A stretch of DNA of 64,000 nt from Sweltsa coloradensis (taxonomy: Eukaryota > Arthropoda > Insecta > Plecoptera > Chloroperlidae): NCBI GenBank assembly GCA_024449915.1, contig JAMZAV010000438.1, positions 310,001 through 374,000 of the forward strand, in the 5' to 3' direction. The notes under the pieces are model-generated. The model searched no databases and had not been told where the DNA came from. It saw only the letters and a program-made list of their open reading frames with translations. Position 1 is the first letter of the stretch. Every line of letters begins with the position of its first letter. Both the position numbers and the translations under genes were made by a program. Below are positions 39,601 through 54,519 of this stretch, piece by piece.

Positions 39601-42600
39601 AAACAATAACCAACGTTCTTCTAAGGCATACTCGTTTCATTGGTTGGCTTAATAAAAATAATGAAGCAATATAGCGTATCTTTTAGACCGACTATTATGG
39701 GCTTAAACTGTGTTAATGGCGGAAAGAAGTATGATGAAATTGAAATTCGTCGTTATTATTCTATTTGTGTAAAAGTTCATGTACTCCCGGCAAGGGCATA
39801 CATATCAAATACTTTGCTTGTTAATACAGTACAATGATTGTGCCTCCCAGCTGCCACGAGTGCATGGTGTGCGAGAACTACTGATGGGAGTGTTGGGTTC
39901 CAGGTACGCATTCATGTGATTGACTTCATTACATCCGCCATCACGAGCGTTGTTACGTATCACACGCAATGCTACTTTGAGATACTATCTCTAGAGTGCA
40001 GTACTTTCGGAATTTTCGAATTATGCAAGAACATCAACATTTTATTGTTCTGTTTTCTCTCTCCGAATGTCCAATAGATAACTAAATACTTGTTTCCCGT
40101 ATAGTATTTATTTTTAAACAATACGTCGATATTTACAAATTCCGTCACCGAGAATCGAACCGGCGAACCCAGGATTTGAGATTCTCTCGAGTAACGCGCT
40201 GAGCTACCTCTATCGGACTACGCTTGTTAGACCCAGACACAGGCGACTCCATAGATTGGCACCGGTTATCTGTGTAGTAAGTCGGGTAGAGAGGGTGGGG
40301 GAGGGGATAAAAAGAGTTGAAATAAAGTTACGCACATGAAAAAAAGAAGAGTCTCTATCATTGCGTGCCCCCGTCACTACGTGCAGGCACCTGCTTTTCC
40401 TTCCACCGGCTTCCAGTAGCGGCCTGGTGTTTCCAAACTTATGGCAAGAACTGTACACCACTTGTGGAAGCTTTGCTTTGGACAACGACTAATTGCGTTA
40501 TGTCAATAGCTGACGATTGAAATGCTCGGAAGTACGTTTTCCGCATCGCTAATAAGTGCATTTGAAAGTTCAGCGGCCCCAGGGCAACCGGCCGCGGCAC
40601 CCGGCCCTAGGACACCACACCGCAGCGACAACCTCGAATTCTAGCGAGACTTTAATTACCTCAACCAATCGGAGAAATAAAAAAATAAAAAATAAAAGTA
40701 CTACAAGTGCACGTTGAAGTAAAAGAACGACACTGCACAATTGGTTTATGTAACAGCAGGAAGTTGTAAGCGCACGCAACTGCAGTAACATGATAGACGG
40801 TTAATTGATACTTGGTTTAATAACCCGATAGATGCATGCTAGTAGTGCTCGCGATAAGAGCTGCAGCAAAGTGATTTTATAACATGTCTTGTTCGTCATC
40901 CATCATTTACACGTAGAACAAGAAAACGTTCTCGGCTGGCTAAAAAAGAAAGGTGCAACAGACAGGTGTCAAAACTCAGTTGTAAGAAATTCGTCAGACA
41001 AAAGAAACAGGATATACAATGGTGTTTCGTATACTTTTGTCGGCATGTGTAACAGTACATATACATGTATATTGTATTGAATCAAAATATGTCACGTCTA
41101 ACACCTCCATAACAAGTTATCATGCACGATATGCTGTAATATGTAATTGGTAGTACCGTACCGTGGTAACAAACGGATCATACAAAGACACACGTGATTT
41201 GTAATAATGACAAACTTGTCTACAATATACAATCCAAATCAGTGTCATTCTGATTTAATATAAACTAGACTTCAATACAAAATAGATATCGCACACGCGT
41301 ATGTTCGTAATGTTTGGTTCTGGCAAATGGATACACCATATTAGGGAGCTCTCCCCTATATATAAGCATCACTTTTCTCTCCATCTGTCTAACTGTGCGT
41401 GTGTCACGTCTGACGATAAAAACGAACACGACATACGTTTTTGCTGACATTGCCCTTCAACAAGGATGATACAGAATGTTTTGATGACCTATGAGTGAGG
41501 TAAGGAGGGCGGGGGTATTATTTTTAAGGGGATCTCTCCGTACCCGGCACCTCCACCAAAGTCTTCAATGCACAATAAGATTGTATTTGTGTATTCTTCC
41601 ACAATGTGTTGATTATGTAGCTTCGGTCATTATTTTGGGTACTCTCGCACTTGTGCTTGTTACCATATCCAATTATCCGTTCCGGATCTCTACATAAAAA
41701 CGTTGTATATTAGATGTTGGGAATTAGTAAACAGAAAAAATATTGAGCAAATTGTGAAAAAGCGGGGCTAATACGGGCAACTGCAACCCGTTGTGTGTGC
41801 CCCATATATATGTAACTGCAAGGCAATACGTAAATGTATATATTAAAGTAATATACAAATTCAAACAAATAAATAAATAAATAAATACATTCGTATTTAG
41901 TCTTAGTAGTTAGATTAACCCTTCTTTATTCGTGTAACGAGTTACTTACACATAAAGCATACTTTATAGTTCACAGTATTAACAAACTTGAAAGTTATTT
42001 TCGACTTTATTGTCCATTCCCAAGGAATACATTTGAAAAGTAGGCTACTTATACAAAATACGATTGTTAGTAAAAAATAAATTTAAGTTCCCAAAGTCTC
42101 TCAAAAATATTTGTTTTAAAGAAAAATCTAATGTGAATTAGAACTTATTAATTTTTACGAAAATAAAAATAAAAAGTGAACCAAAATTTAATTATGAACT
42201 GTTGAGCAAACCTATACAAATTTCGGTGCAAAATAAGCGTTAAACCTTTCTTCTGTTGGTGTATAATGTGAGTGTGAGTGTGAGTGTGAGAGGGAGACCG
42301 ACACTAGCTGGTTGATCGGTCGTAAAACGGTTGGACTCAACTTGACCACCGTCCGAGCACGTGATCAAAGTTTAACTTTATACTGACTGGTGACATCACC
42401 GCGAGGAACGAGTCAACTGGACTAGCCAGGTAGGTGCAGGTGTTGGTTCGAGGGGCTTCTCAGCGACGCAAACATCGCAACGCGATATGAACATAATAAG
42501 TGCTTTGACATTAACACCATTGACGAAATGTGATTGGGAGTACAGACACGCGCAATCCGATTAACCCATTTGCATCTCCCTCCCCAAAGAGGAGAAATGG

Positions 42601-45600
42601 ACCATCAATGGAAATTCTTTAGTCCTGACCCGTGGGCTGGGTGGGAGGCAGGGGCAGGGGGGGCGGCAGTGTTAAGTTTTTGAATTAATAGGGGTAATAG
42701 TATTTAGGTGGTTTCCAATTGTGTTGAGCAATGAGCACACCTAATGGTATTACATTTTGATGGCAATTGTTATTAATTAATTAATTAATTTGAAAATATT
42801 TGAAAACACATCTTACAGTTACAGGCATACAACAATTTTGTATGGTAGTAAGGTCTAATAATAACTTATTTTTTGAATACGTAAATAATTTCAATTATTA
42901 GTGTTTTCTAAATAAGTTTTAAAATGTATCGTCTTATCTTCCCTCACAATGCTTCCAGATAATTTTTTCCACTCAGAACCGTCCTAGTTCTATTTAAGAA
43001 GAAAATTTTCCTACGTTTGTCTTCATAATTATCCGAGTATCCGGGTACTCAATTTCATCCCTTCAATCTCGTAACTACTCTTCGCCTTATACTCGATGCG
43101 AATACCGTGGTACCGTTCCCTGATACCAGCGTGGGAGTAGTCCGCGTTAGCGTCGATACCCAATCAGTTGCGACATACGTATAACTCGTTCGGTAAACGT
43201 GTTTCCGATCGACTATCGAACAATCCCTAGTTGTCGTTTGACTGTGACATTTCTTAAAAGTCAAGAGCAAGAAAGAGTCTTACGTAGCCCGGACTAATCA
43301 CAACCTAGCATCATGATCTTGCGAGATGCGATGCACTTGTGCGAACTTGGCACACATATTTTAAATTATTTCGTGTAGGAATTAAAGACAAGTTTGGGAA
43401 GCAACCTTGTGAAATTGATGCTTATGTAACGTTGCTTCAATTTACAATTCATTATCTTGCGAGATGAATCTCTACTGTCTCGGTCACTGACAATGAAACA
43501 AGACATGGCTCCGAAACTGTAAGATTATTATGATGATTAGCCATATCTGATGTAATATTTACAAATTTACGTGATAATGTTGTTACAGGTTCTAGGTAAT
43601 TGCTAACGGCAACATAACAAATATGAATATTTTACCTCGATGTGAAACGTCTCAATTCTTACATTATGCAATCTTATAGATTACTTCCGAAAATTTAAAT
43701 TAGAAAAGAAAAACAGCGCCCTTTTCAAAGAGCACAAATCTCAAGCGTACTTCTGTGTATCTGATATGAGTTTGAGATTTTGTTTCACAAAGAAAGATGG
43801 AATTCTGGAATGGATGTCGTGTGAAGTCGTGTCATGTCTGACTTGCACTTACAAGACAAGTCTTTTTACTAACATGTTAATAATGGTATTCCTAATTAAT
43901 AATATGAGTCTGAAGAGAAAGTTGTGTTTGCACTTTGAATCTGTTCTGTCTGCCAAATTCAAAGTCGCAAGTGATAAATTTAATTTCGCACTTTTTTATA
44001 CATGTCCTCGTTATTTCGAAAATGATTAATATGTCCTGCAAACTATTTAAACGTGAACAACATTCATGTTTAACCAAACCAGAATAGTCTACGTTCTGTA
44101 AAACGAAGAGATTAACTTAAAACAAAATGTAATAAATACGAAAGTAACGCACAAATTAATTTTATATCAGGCACGCATTATTATTTGAAGTAGACTATGT
44201 CAAGCCAAGTTTCCCAAAGAGATATTAGCAACATCCTAATTGGCCGCCAATAAACCGAGCGTAGCCTAACGAGGAACAACAGTATCATCACCACGCATGA
44301 ACTGATCACTTTCTTCTTGATTGTTTTCAGCGGCGGCAGCTTCATAAGTTAGCGAGCGTAGGCTTCAATGAACTGCATGAATAGAAAGATCGAGAAGCCT
44401 AATCTTGAGCTAATTAGTCAAGATATTAGAAACCGACAACCACGTACTCATCGACTAAATACATGAATGGAAAGAGAGAAGAAAGTTATCGGCTTCACAT
44501 AAACGAACATAACCGAACATAACCGAACCACATAACAGAAAGATACACAATTCAATGTCTGAATCGAACCAGTAATCATTTTCCCGGCATTACACATAAC
44601 GACTTACGCTATTTACGGAACAATCAAACGAGTGTGGTAACTGACAATCCCCGCATGCGAACTACACATTGGGGCAATGACCGGCGCCCAGGGCTAGCTG
44701 GGAGGGTGTCGGCTACCTCGCTGGCCAGCCCCGAGCGCCAACGATTACCCAACACCAATCTATCCACCCGAGCAAAGTCGGTCGCAATCTAAATTAAAGT
44801 AAACAACCGACGCGAATATCAAGAGATAAGTTGTCAGACTGTGATCTCTGTGTAGCGCGCTACGGACAGTGGAAACGATAGCTGGATCTGACCTGACCAC
44901 GGGGAGAGTTATATCGTATCGTGGAGAGGAAAGCTGTCTGTCATCTTATGCCGAACATTATAATTATAACGTCGAAATAAAATAATGACGTGGATTTGAT
45001 ACATGGACTCGTACAAATACGATTAGGCTTACTCTTGTTTAAGAAGACTCTCAAGATAAATCCACACATGTCCCTTATGTGTACCGTATGTGTGTATAGT
45101 GTGGGAAGATTCAATTGCCCAAGTGGGTTCAATGAGATATACAAGAGATATATGATGTGCTCGAAATGAACTAATTTATAACAGTGTCAAAAGATTATAC
45201 CACTGCATGAACCGAACGCCCCTATACCAAACGAGAACAGTCGCGTTAATTCAGTTCAGGGAAGCTTCATTGCATTCTACTGGCTTTTCAAGCTTATAAA
45301 CTATTATTACAATAAGAATACAATTTACATTTTTGACTATAAGATCAATATAAAAACTTCATAATAGTAAATGGGAAAATACATATAACATAATTTGAAA
45401 TTGGACGAAAATGCATAAATAAAGCACACCAACGAAATATTATACAAAATGCATTTTCCCTATGAAATTTCGAGTTTGCTTCTTGTCAACTTTTCTCTTA
45501 TATTGCCGTTGGTATTTTATTTCGCATGTTTTTAATCATTGCATCGAGCTCAAATTTACTAATATATACGCGTTATCTCAATGAAAAGATAAAACATAAA

Positions 45601-48600
45601 TTGTACGATTACACATTTACTAAAATAGGTAAGATTTGCTGATAGAATCTATCTCCGTTACAACACGAACGAGCATGCAGCAACACTATCAGAGTGAGTT
45701 CCCACCGTCAACCAACCAACAGAGACCCACGAGAGCGCATTGTTGTCCAGGCTAGGTTACGGCAGGAGTGCCTCTCGTAACACCCACACGTTGTCGAATA
45801 CCGCGGGTGACCGTGAACCTGGGACACCCGCGCCACCGCCCAGATCAAGGGGGACACTTCGGGTTGGTTAATCACAAACGAAATACCTCAAATGTCGTAA
45901 ATGTCTCCGTCCAAATCAGGTCGTAAATTACGCTTCCGCACCCACGAGAGTCAATGACAATAAATCCAGGAGACTATTGCTCAAATCTAACGAAAACAGC
46001 ATCCCTCATAATATGGAGACAGTATATTATCGACAGAATGTCTCTACTTTTTTCAGAACACGCCGCGAGCTAATCATGGAGCCAAGTAATAACATCTAAC
46101 GATTTTGTCAGATTTGTTTGTTAAGTATCTCAATGTTACTGTAGGTATAGGTTGAGAAATTTGCGAAAATTTGCGTCCCCTTCAAGTAGTGAGAATCGTT
46201 GTTCATTGAGTATGCGACTAATAACATAAATTATAATTGGATGAGCGTAGCGAGCGAAGCGACGATTCCATTCTGTTACACTGGAGAAAAAATCCGGAAT
46301 TTTTTTTGTATTTTTGTGTGTCTGTTAACACGATTCCGGCTAAACCGATACTCCAATTGCGATGAAATTTTCTGGAGACCTTCGAAATCTCTGAACTTAG
46401 AACTGCCACGTTTTTAAGCGTATTCGAAAAATTATTTCTCATGAAAATCGCAATTTTACGATGTTTTCGATTTAAAAACATTTTCTTTGACTTATAACAC
46501 CTACATCCTTTATTCGATTGTAATGATCTTTTCACAGAACCTTAATTTCATGAATTAATATATTCGTGTGAAATTTGAGCGCCATCGAAAAATTATCTCT
46601 CATGAAAATCGCTATTTTACAATTTTACATTTTAAAAAATTACTATTTTTTTTCATTTAAAAAAAAACATTTTCGACTTAGTAATGATTTTTTCACAGAG
46701 CAACAGAAAATCTGTATAACACATGGCAGCTCAATGCACCAATTAGGCTCATCCAACAACGCGCCTGAAACAGCGTTTGCAAAGCTTCCTAGTTTATTTG
46801 TATTATACACAAATAATACAAAACGACTATTTTGAAAGTGACAGCCAAGAAGTCCCGCAATATAAGTCAGCTCTCATCGCCTCACTAGAGTTGTCAACAA
46901 TATTGGGTATTCCAGACATCTTTATCTTTTGATGTAGCACATTTCACATTTTCAGAGAATCTGTCCAATAATTCCAAGTTCTCTTGCCAACCTCTTGACT
47001 TTAGCTTTGTACCGTCACATGTCTTGTTTGCTGAGCGAGAGAAGCGTAGTGGATGAGCGCTCATCGTTGCGCCCGACGAGCGAGCAGTTTGAACTATGAT
47101 GTTTATGTTTCCTCCAGCGCCACTGGCCTTGAAAACTTAACAAACCGACGAGAAATCTACTGAACTTAATTAGCTTCCAGGAAGATGTTATAATATTGTA
47201 ATTGATTTTCAAAACTTGCTTAATTAATACGAGATAATGTGTAAGCCAAAGACCTATGATCCAACATGCTCGACAAATTTTTTAAAGTGTACACCAGGGT
47301 TCGATACCTCACTGAGATGGATTTTTTTTTCTGGATTGATTTACATAAAGATGATAGAAGCTTACCAACTTTACAGTTTTCTGAAATAAGTTAACTAATA
47401 ATGGATTACAAGATAACATTAACACTTCTAAATCTAAAGGATACGATTTGAGTAGTACAATATAGGAAATTTCATATACTGAACTAGATACTAACCAGAA
47501 ACCAGAAAAAAATTAAAATAGGAAATGTGAAATAAAACGAAAGCGATGCGCATTGGATGCAGTTCGAACTATAATGTTAGGTCAGAAAGTAACTAGATGT
47601 TTGATACAAAATATGTTAAACTTAACTTTCTCGTCCGTCCGTCCGTGCGTGTCACGTCTCACGGTAGAAACCTAACACGACCTCTACGATTGACATGAGT
47701 TTTTTTGTTAATATTGATCTTTAGAAAACATGATACAGAATGTTTCAGGTGACCCTGGGGGCTAGAAGGGTGGGGCAAGCCCCCCTTCCCCAGAAAGTTT
47801 CAATACCCATGTGCCCAGCACTTCCACCATTTATGTTGATATTAATGTTAAATGGTGCGTAAACAATGCGGTTATTTGCGCCATCCACCATTAATGAAGG
47901 CAAGACCAAGCAAGAGACAATATTATATAGGTAAGCTTTGCTCCCGATTTTGGGTACACCCGTACACGTACTTATTTTGTTGTAATAAACGATTTATAAC
48001 TAGCCATAAATTATAGTCATAAAATATGTCTGTTTGATCGAGTTGTCAGAATTAATCGCTCTGATTTTAGAGTAAACATTAAATGTTAACTCAACGCACT
48101 CTAGTCATTAACCAAACAAATTTCGAATTAAAGTTAATTAGAATTAAGTTGGCCCGGCCCGTGTGAAGGCCGCTTAGAACAATCTCCAGATGCACAATCT
48201 GCTAATTAAATCAACATCTAGCGAGCGCGCGCGCAGTCTTTGCTTGAATAATAGTAATTACAAACACAAATGAACATTTAACTCTATTTCCACGACTCCT
48301 TGACATGGATAACTTTTTGTTTGGTTATTTTAACTCCTTGACATTTGCACGGTTCTCCAGCTACTCGCTCGACCAACTCACTGACAATTAACTTGCGGCG
48401 GTAACAATAATTGTTCGAAATGCTCCACAAACTCCGTGAAAATAATTGTGCCAGTCCTGTCCCTAGCTATTAATTACTTTACACAGCACACTTGGACGCC
48501 TTTCAATTGAGATATTTCCAAGGCTACATTTAAGTCTTTCTGTATCTCTTTCTCCGCCATCTCTCTCTTTCTCTGTCCACTTTTATAATATCAACAAAAG

Positions 48601-51600
48601 TTAGAAAGTCGCACACGAAAAATCACCTCTAGTAGGTTGTATCCGTGGGTGGACAATAAATATGTATTTATTTTAATTATTGAGAAGGGGCTGCCCACTC
48701 ATTGTAAGACCGATCTTGCCGATGTTATTCACGGTAAACGAGCTCCCGTATTAGCAAAGTATAGAAAAGAACGATGGCAAAGACTGGGTTTTGGTTAACA
48801 GTTCGTGGGTCGTAAAGGTATCAGCGTTCTCATTAATATATTTTGTATGTATAAAATATACTAAAAGTTACTAAGAAAACAGCAAAAACTTTCAACAAAA
48901 AACTCATTTTGTAAAACAGCGCAATAAAACTTCATCAAAGACACTGAAAACTTAATATGTTACTAAAATATTTAAAAAATATAAGCAATTATTTTTTTCC
49001 ATTCAATGAACAGTTTAACGTTAGTCGTCGAACAATTATTGACAATCATTATTTTGGTCAAAATGAGCAAATAAAAAAAACAAAATTATGAGCGAGATAT
49101 GATCTGCATTTAATGATATTTCAGCTCCAATAGAATCGGTGCCGCCGCGCCACTTGTACCACGTGGCCGGTCTAGCACATCAACACGGGCTCGAACTAGG
49201 AGCCGAGCAGCAAGGAACGGGGCGGACAGTCTGTCAGTACACGGTGCGCGCAGACTGCATGGCTGCAGCAGTGAGCAGTTGGTGCACGCGATACGGTTCA
49301 TGCCACGAGGCGGGGGGTCCTGGGTTCGGTGCCGCCACTGTACCACGTGGCCGGTCTAGCACATCAACACGGGCTCGAACTAGGAGCCGAGCAGCAAGGA
49401 ACGGGGCGGACAGTCTGTCAGTACACGGTGCGCGCAGACTGCATGGCTGCAGCAGTGAGCAGTTGGTGCACGCGATACGGTTCATGCCACGAGGCGGGGG
49501 GTCCTGGGTTCGGTGCCGCCACTGTACCACGTGGCCGGTCTAGCACATCAACACGGGCTCGAACTAGGAGCCGAGCAGCAAGGAACGGGGCGGACAGTCT
49601 GTCAGTACACGGTGCGCGCAGACTGCATGGCTGCAGCAGTGAGCAGTTGGTGCACGCGATACGGTTCATGCCACGAGGCGGGGGGTCCTGGGTTCGGTGC
49701 CGCCACTGTACCACGTGGCCGGTCTAGCACATCAACACGGGCTCGAACTAGGAGCCGAGCAGCAAGGAACGGGGCGGACAGTCTGTCAGTACACGGTGCG
49801 CGCAGAACTGCATGGCTGCAGCAGTGAGCAGTTGGTGCACGCGATACGGTTCATGCCACGAGGCGGGGGGTCCTGGGTTCGGTGCCGCCACTGTACCACG
49901 TGGCCGGTCTAGCACATCAACACGGGCTCGAACTAGGAGCCGAGCAGCAAGGAACGGGGCGGACAGTCTGTCAGTACACGGTGCGCGCAGACTGCATGGC
50001 TGCAGCAGTGAGCAGTTGGTGCACGCGATACGGTTCATGCCACGAGGCGGGGGGTCCTGGGTTCGGTGCCGCCACCGGAAATTCTGATTGAGCATGTCCT
50101 CGGGTATATACACGGTACAGATTCTTACACAATCACAGTGTGAAGATGAAACCTCCGCGGGCACAGAAGTTGAGATAGCCGCTAGTAGTCATTTTGAGTG
50201 TGCATGGTTTATCCCCGAGAGGCTACTTGCAACACTCCGGCCAGGTGTCCGCCCCCACTGTTAGCCTCGCCTTGACGAGACGTCCACCCCCAACCTTGCT
50301 TAACCAACATTAATTGGTGGTCAGTATAATTACCCGAGGTGGCGTCTTGACGTGCTACTTAGCATATTATCCACACCACAAGAAGATAGGAACTACACAT
50401 TGGAATCCGCTTGACCTTAGGGGTCGCTTTGATCTCTTGCGAAAAGTATTTTTTATCGTGCACCCTAAATTACATCATTTGATACTAATTATATGGTCAA
50501 CAAGAGAACTGTGTCAAATCTAGAAGTGAATACTAATAATTAGATTTAACATGTTATAAGCCTTTAGACATCTTGCGTAAATTATCGAAATTTACCAAAC
50601 ATTAATGTAGGTCTTACATTACATATTATTATTTACCCCAAAGCCATACACTTTGACAAGGTCATTCGTAACAGAAGGCTGAGTAAAATGTTTGAAAACT
50701 TAATAATCATACCTATACGAACATAAGCAATGGTAAAGGATTAGTAATCCCTAATCAACGTTTGAGTGCAAATTGAAGGTTGTAAAACGTCAAGAAAAAT
50801 ATTGTTGTATCCTATTCCTTCCTGAAAATGAATTGCACAATATAGTCTTATTATGTTCCCTGAGAAAGCGAGAAAAAGAGATAGGAAACGTCTAGCAGTT
50901 TCGTATAAAAAATGTCACGATATATAAATAACATTTTATTTATGTGCATGCTATAGCTCCCGAAAGTGTATAGTGCAAAATACCGAAATTATACCGTTCA
51001 ATTTCTCGAAGAGTTAAAGCCCTGAAAGTGTAAAACCTAGAAAAATGTTAAAACCCCAAAAGTGTGACTCCCCGAAAGTGCTATGTCCGGACATATAACT
51101 TCTCTAAAGTGTTAAATACCACAAGTGCAGACTCGCGCAAAGTTAAAACCCAAGAATTTTGCACAGGTATTCACATACCCAAACTAAACGCTTATCTTAT
51201 GTACACACCTTCAATAAAAAAAAGTAATTTGATTTAAAAAACGGAACGAGCAGAACCTTAGCCAAAGCTGACGTAAAAGCGCTTTCTTGTGCAATTTTAT
51301 AACTTATAATGTTCGTTTCATGGCTTGTACACCCTGTGTATGAAGCGCCCTGTGCGTAGTGTTCTCGTAGGTGTGATGTAAACTTTAAAGCACGCCACTA
51401 GCTCACTACGCCAAAAGATAAGTGCTACAACGTCAAACTGCTGCCGGGCACTAACCAAACCGAAAGCCGGGATTTCACTTGTTAGTCAGGCCACCCATAT
51501 CAAAAGACAGAATTGCGTCATATTAATGATTGGCGGTCAACTGAAACAAATCGAAAATCGTCCACGTACTGCCAAATACAGAACACTATTTAACCCATAT

Positions 51601-54473
51601 TATTTACTACAATTCAGAAATTAAAAAAGTCCGCCCCAACCGGGAATCGAACCACGGATCTCCCGCATTCCAGACAGGCGTCTTAACCACTAGACCATCA
51701 GGACGGGTACATTTTAAGCTCTGAATTGTAGTTGCATTATACATCTGAATGGATGGACTTTTTTTTAAATTTCTGAATTGTAGTAAATAATATCAATTAC
51801 ACCTACGGGAGTGTTTCCCGACTAAACAAATCGAGAAACTATCTAACCCATTCTATCAGCAATGTATGGTTATTTATTCGTCATTTGGTAACGTGAAACT
51901 GAAAGAGAAAAACAACAACACAACATAAGGCAATATCCTAAACAGATCATTTCAAAACCATGTTCAATAAAAATCATAAAAATGTTTAAACATCAACTTG
52001 CATGTTTCCCTATGGAATTGCGCGACGTTGTTTGGCAATAATATCTATCGTCGTGTCAAGAATGTAGCAATGATTGGTGATGAGGAGATACACTTCCGTG
52101 GGAGTAGCGCCAATGTATCACACGCGGGCGACACTACAAAGATACATGGATGCAGTTCATGTTGCGTGTGGTGTTCAACCTCAATCTGGAGGTTTCGTCA
52201 TCAGGCGCACAGAGGTGTGAAGAAGTCAGGTCGTACAAGGGTGTGCAGTCAGGTGCGGAGCACTAGATTATCATACATTGCCGTTTCTGAGGAAGTTGTG
52301 TTTCTCAAAGGTGAGACGATAATTAATAATGTGCTAAATAAGTTCAAGTTCTTTTCAAACTGTGTACAGTTACAAAGATAATTAGTGGATTTAAAAACAC
52401 AAAAATCTCATTCCATTCGAATAATTGATTGGACTTTATTGTGCCTACGAACCACCATAGATACATTACGCAACGTGACCCATTAAGAACACAAACTAAA
52501 AATATCGTAAAAGAGAACTTAAGTATAGTTCTAGTTTAGAGTTTAAAACACGGACCCAACACCGTAGAGCCAAACCGGCTTCGGTGGTATCAGCTCTCGA
52601 CTCGACACCCTCGCAGGGGCTTACGTGCAACGTCTTCATGCAGGCGGCAGGAATGAGCTTCACGACCTCGTTTCGCGTCCACGAGCCTTCAGGCCTCTAC
52701 CCCGCTTCAAGTACCCTTATCCGCCTTTTGCCTTTCTCGTCGACTAACTCTATAAATGTCATGTTGTCTTTTGTAGTAAATCTGAACTTGTAGCTCTGTA
52801 ATCACCGTGTCAGGCTACAGAGGGCCACACTTGCCCTGCATTAGCCTTCCTGCCTTATGGGCAGGTAAAATTCATTAAAATAAATAATGTCCTTCACAAT
52901 CATCTTTCACACACCACCGTCAACACAGCCGAACCATGTATTAATACTTTTGCACAAGAGCTTCTTAGCTCGAGAGGTTGAAGGTTCGGTTCCCGCCATT
53001 GGCAGTGCTAATAGTACGGGGTATTTCTTTGTCAGCATATAAGCAATATCATCGTATTGTATTTCTCCATAGCACTTAAAACCTACCGTCCCAACTATGT
53101 GCGCCCCACAGCCGTCATGGCGTTGTTCAGATGAGTCGCATCAATTATTAGCCCGAGGACCTAATGTTGACTGAATTAAAAGAATCTTCCATAGGAAACG
53201 CCCATGAGATTTAACCTTGGCCTTTAGCCATCAACAACCAATAAAATGTACGATAGTTTAGAAATCGTTGACCACTTTTCAGAATTATTTAGAATTCATT
53301 TACATAACAATTAGATATTTGAAAAATAATAGTTTGATACGCAGCCCCTAACCATGCAATAAAGTCTCATTATAATGTCCTTTGTCTGTAAAACCTATAA
53401 TTGCATCACAGTTTTCTCAGCAACTTCTGAGAAGCTCTTGACTCACATTTCTACTAAAAACAAAGTCAAGGTTATGCAAATAATTAGGATTAAACAAAAG
53501 ATTATTAAGTATTAAAGTGAGAAACCAAAAAGTCTACAATAGCACCTACATAATGAAGATGGCATCTATTTGATTTTTTTACCGAGTCATCATCAGAAGA
53601 ATAGCCGGCCGGCTTCTCCCGAGTTTCCGCTCTTGTATGAATTAAGATAATGTGATAGAAGTTCTAATACAGATCTAATCTCAAGCAAATTTGCTTCAAA
53701 TATCACAGATGGGAGTTTAATAAGCATTGCTATCGGATGGATGTACACATTGCCTACACAACAGTCAGGAGGTTGTCGGTTCGGTCCCAGCTGCCGTCTA
53801 TCCTAACTCAAGGTTTTCCTCACTACAGGCGAATGCTGAGATGAGGATCTCACCATTGATTTATATAAACTAATGTGAACACTTCAAGCCGGTCGGTAAA
53901 ATCGAGTAGACTCAAAACACCGATCCCCTATAGGTGATTCCAGAAGTAGCTATGTTCACACTTCTCATATGCATAGTCAAAAACACATCACCCGGGGAAT
54001 TAAATACGTTTTTAAGCAAATGTCCATTGTAGAGAACGCATAGCCTACACATACAGTTTACATTTAGGTTTGAGATAGTTGGGGTATTTAGATATTTGGT
54101 CTGGAATGTCCAAGGGAGAAATCAGTCCTAGCATTTGCCTATGATTTATAAACACCTGGGAAAATCCCTTTAGTCAGGGGATCGAGCTCTTGACCTCCGG
54201 AATGAGATTTTCTTGTATACGCGACATTCGAAGCAGCCTTGCCGCTGCTATAGGCATCGAAAAGTAGATAGTGACCAAACAATGACAGGTATTTAAATTT
54301 TTACCATCGGATTGGCCAGTGATGACGTCAGTATCGTCAAGGTTGCTTGGGAACAACTTTACCTGTTTCGGTCCAAGCTATTAGCAACACATATGACAAC
54401 AACAACATATGGGCACTGATAACTCAACTGTTGAATGCCCTAAAACAACACTAACTAACCAACCAACCAACGT

Positions 54474-54519
<46 letters not shown>

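Noticed and set aside
40140..40222. Functional tRNA gene on the minus strand
   Set aside because: Good A and B boxes, but the anticodon arm does not fold convincingly and the acceptor has a mismatch; kept as a SINE head.
49138..50076. CRISPR-like array
   Set aside because: Units are 184 bp, nearly identical over their full length with no unique spacers, in animal DNA.
49110..50164. Series of similar 70-138-codon open frames on both strands
   Set aside because: They follow the 184-bp tandem repeat, switch frame from unit to unit and appear on both strands; there is no coding constraint.
51633..51705. Functional tRNA-Ser(GGA) gene on the minus strand
   Set aside because: Serine tRNAs need a long variable arm, which is absent, and the sequence sits inside a MITE with inverted ends.
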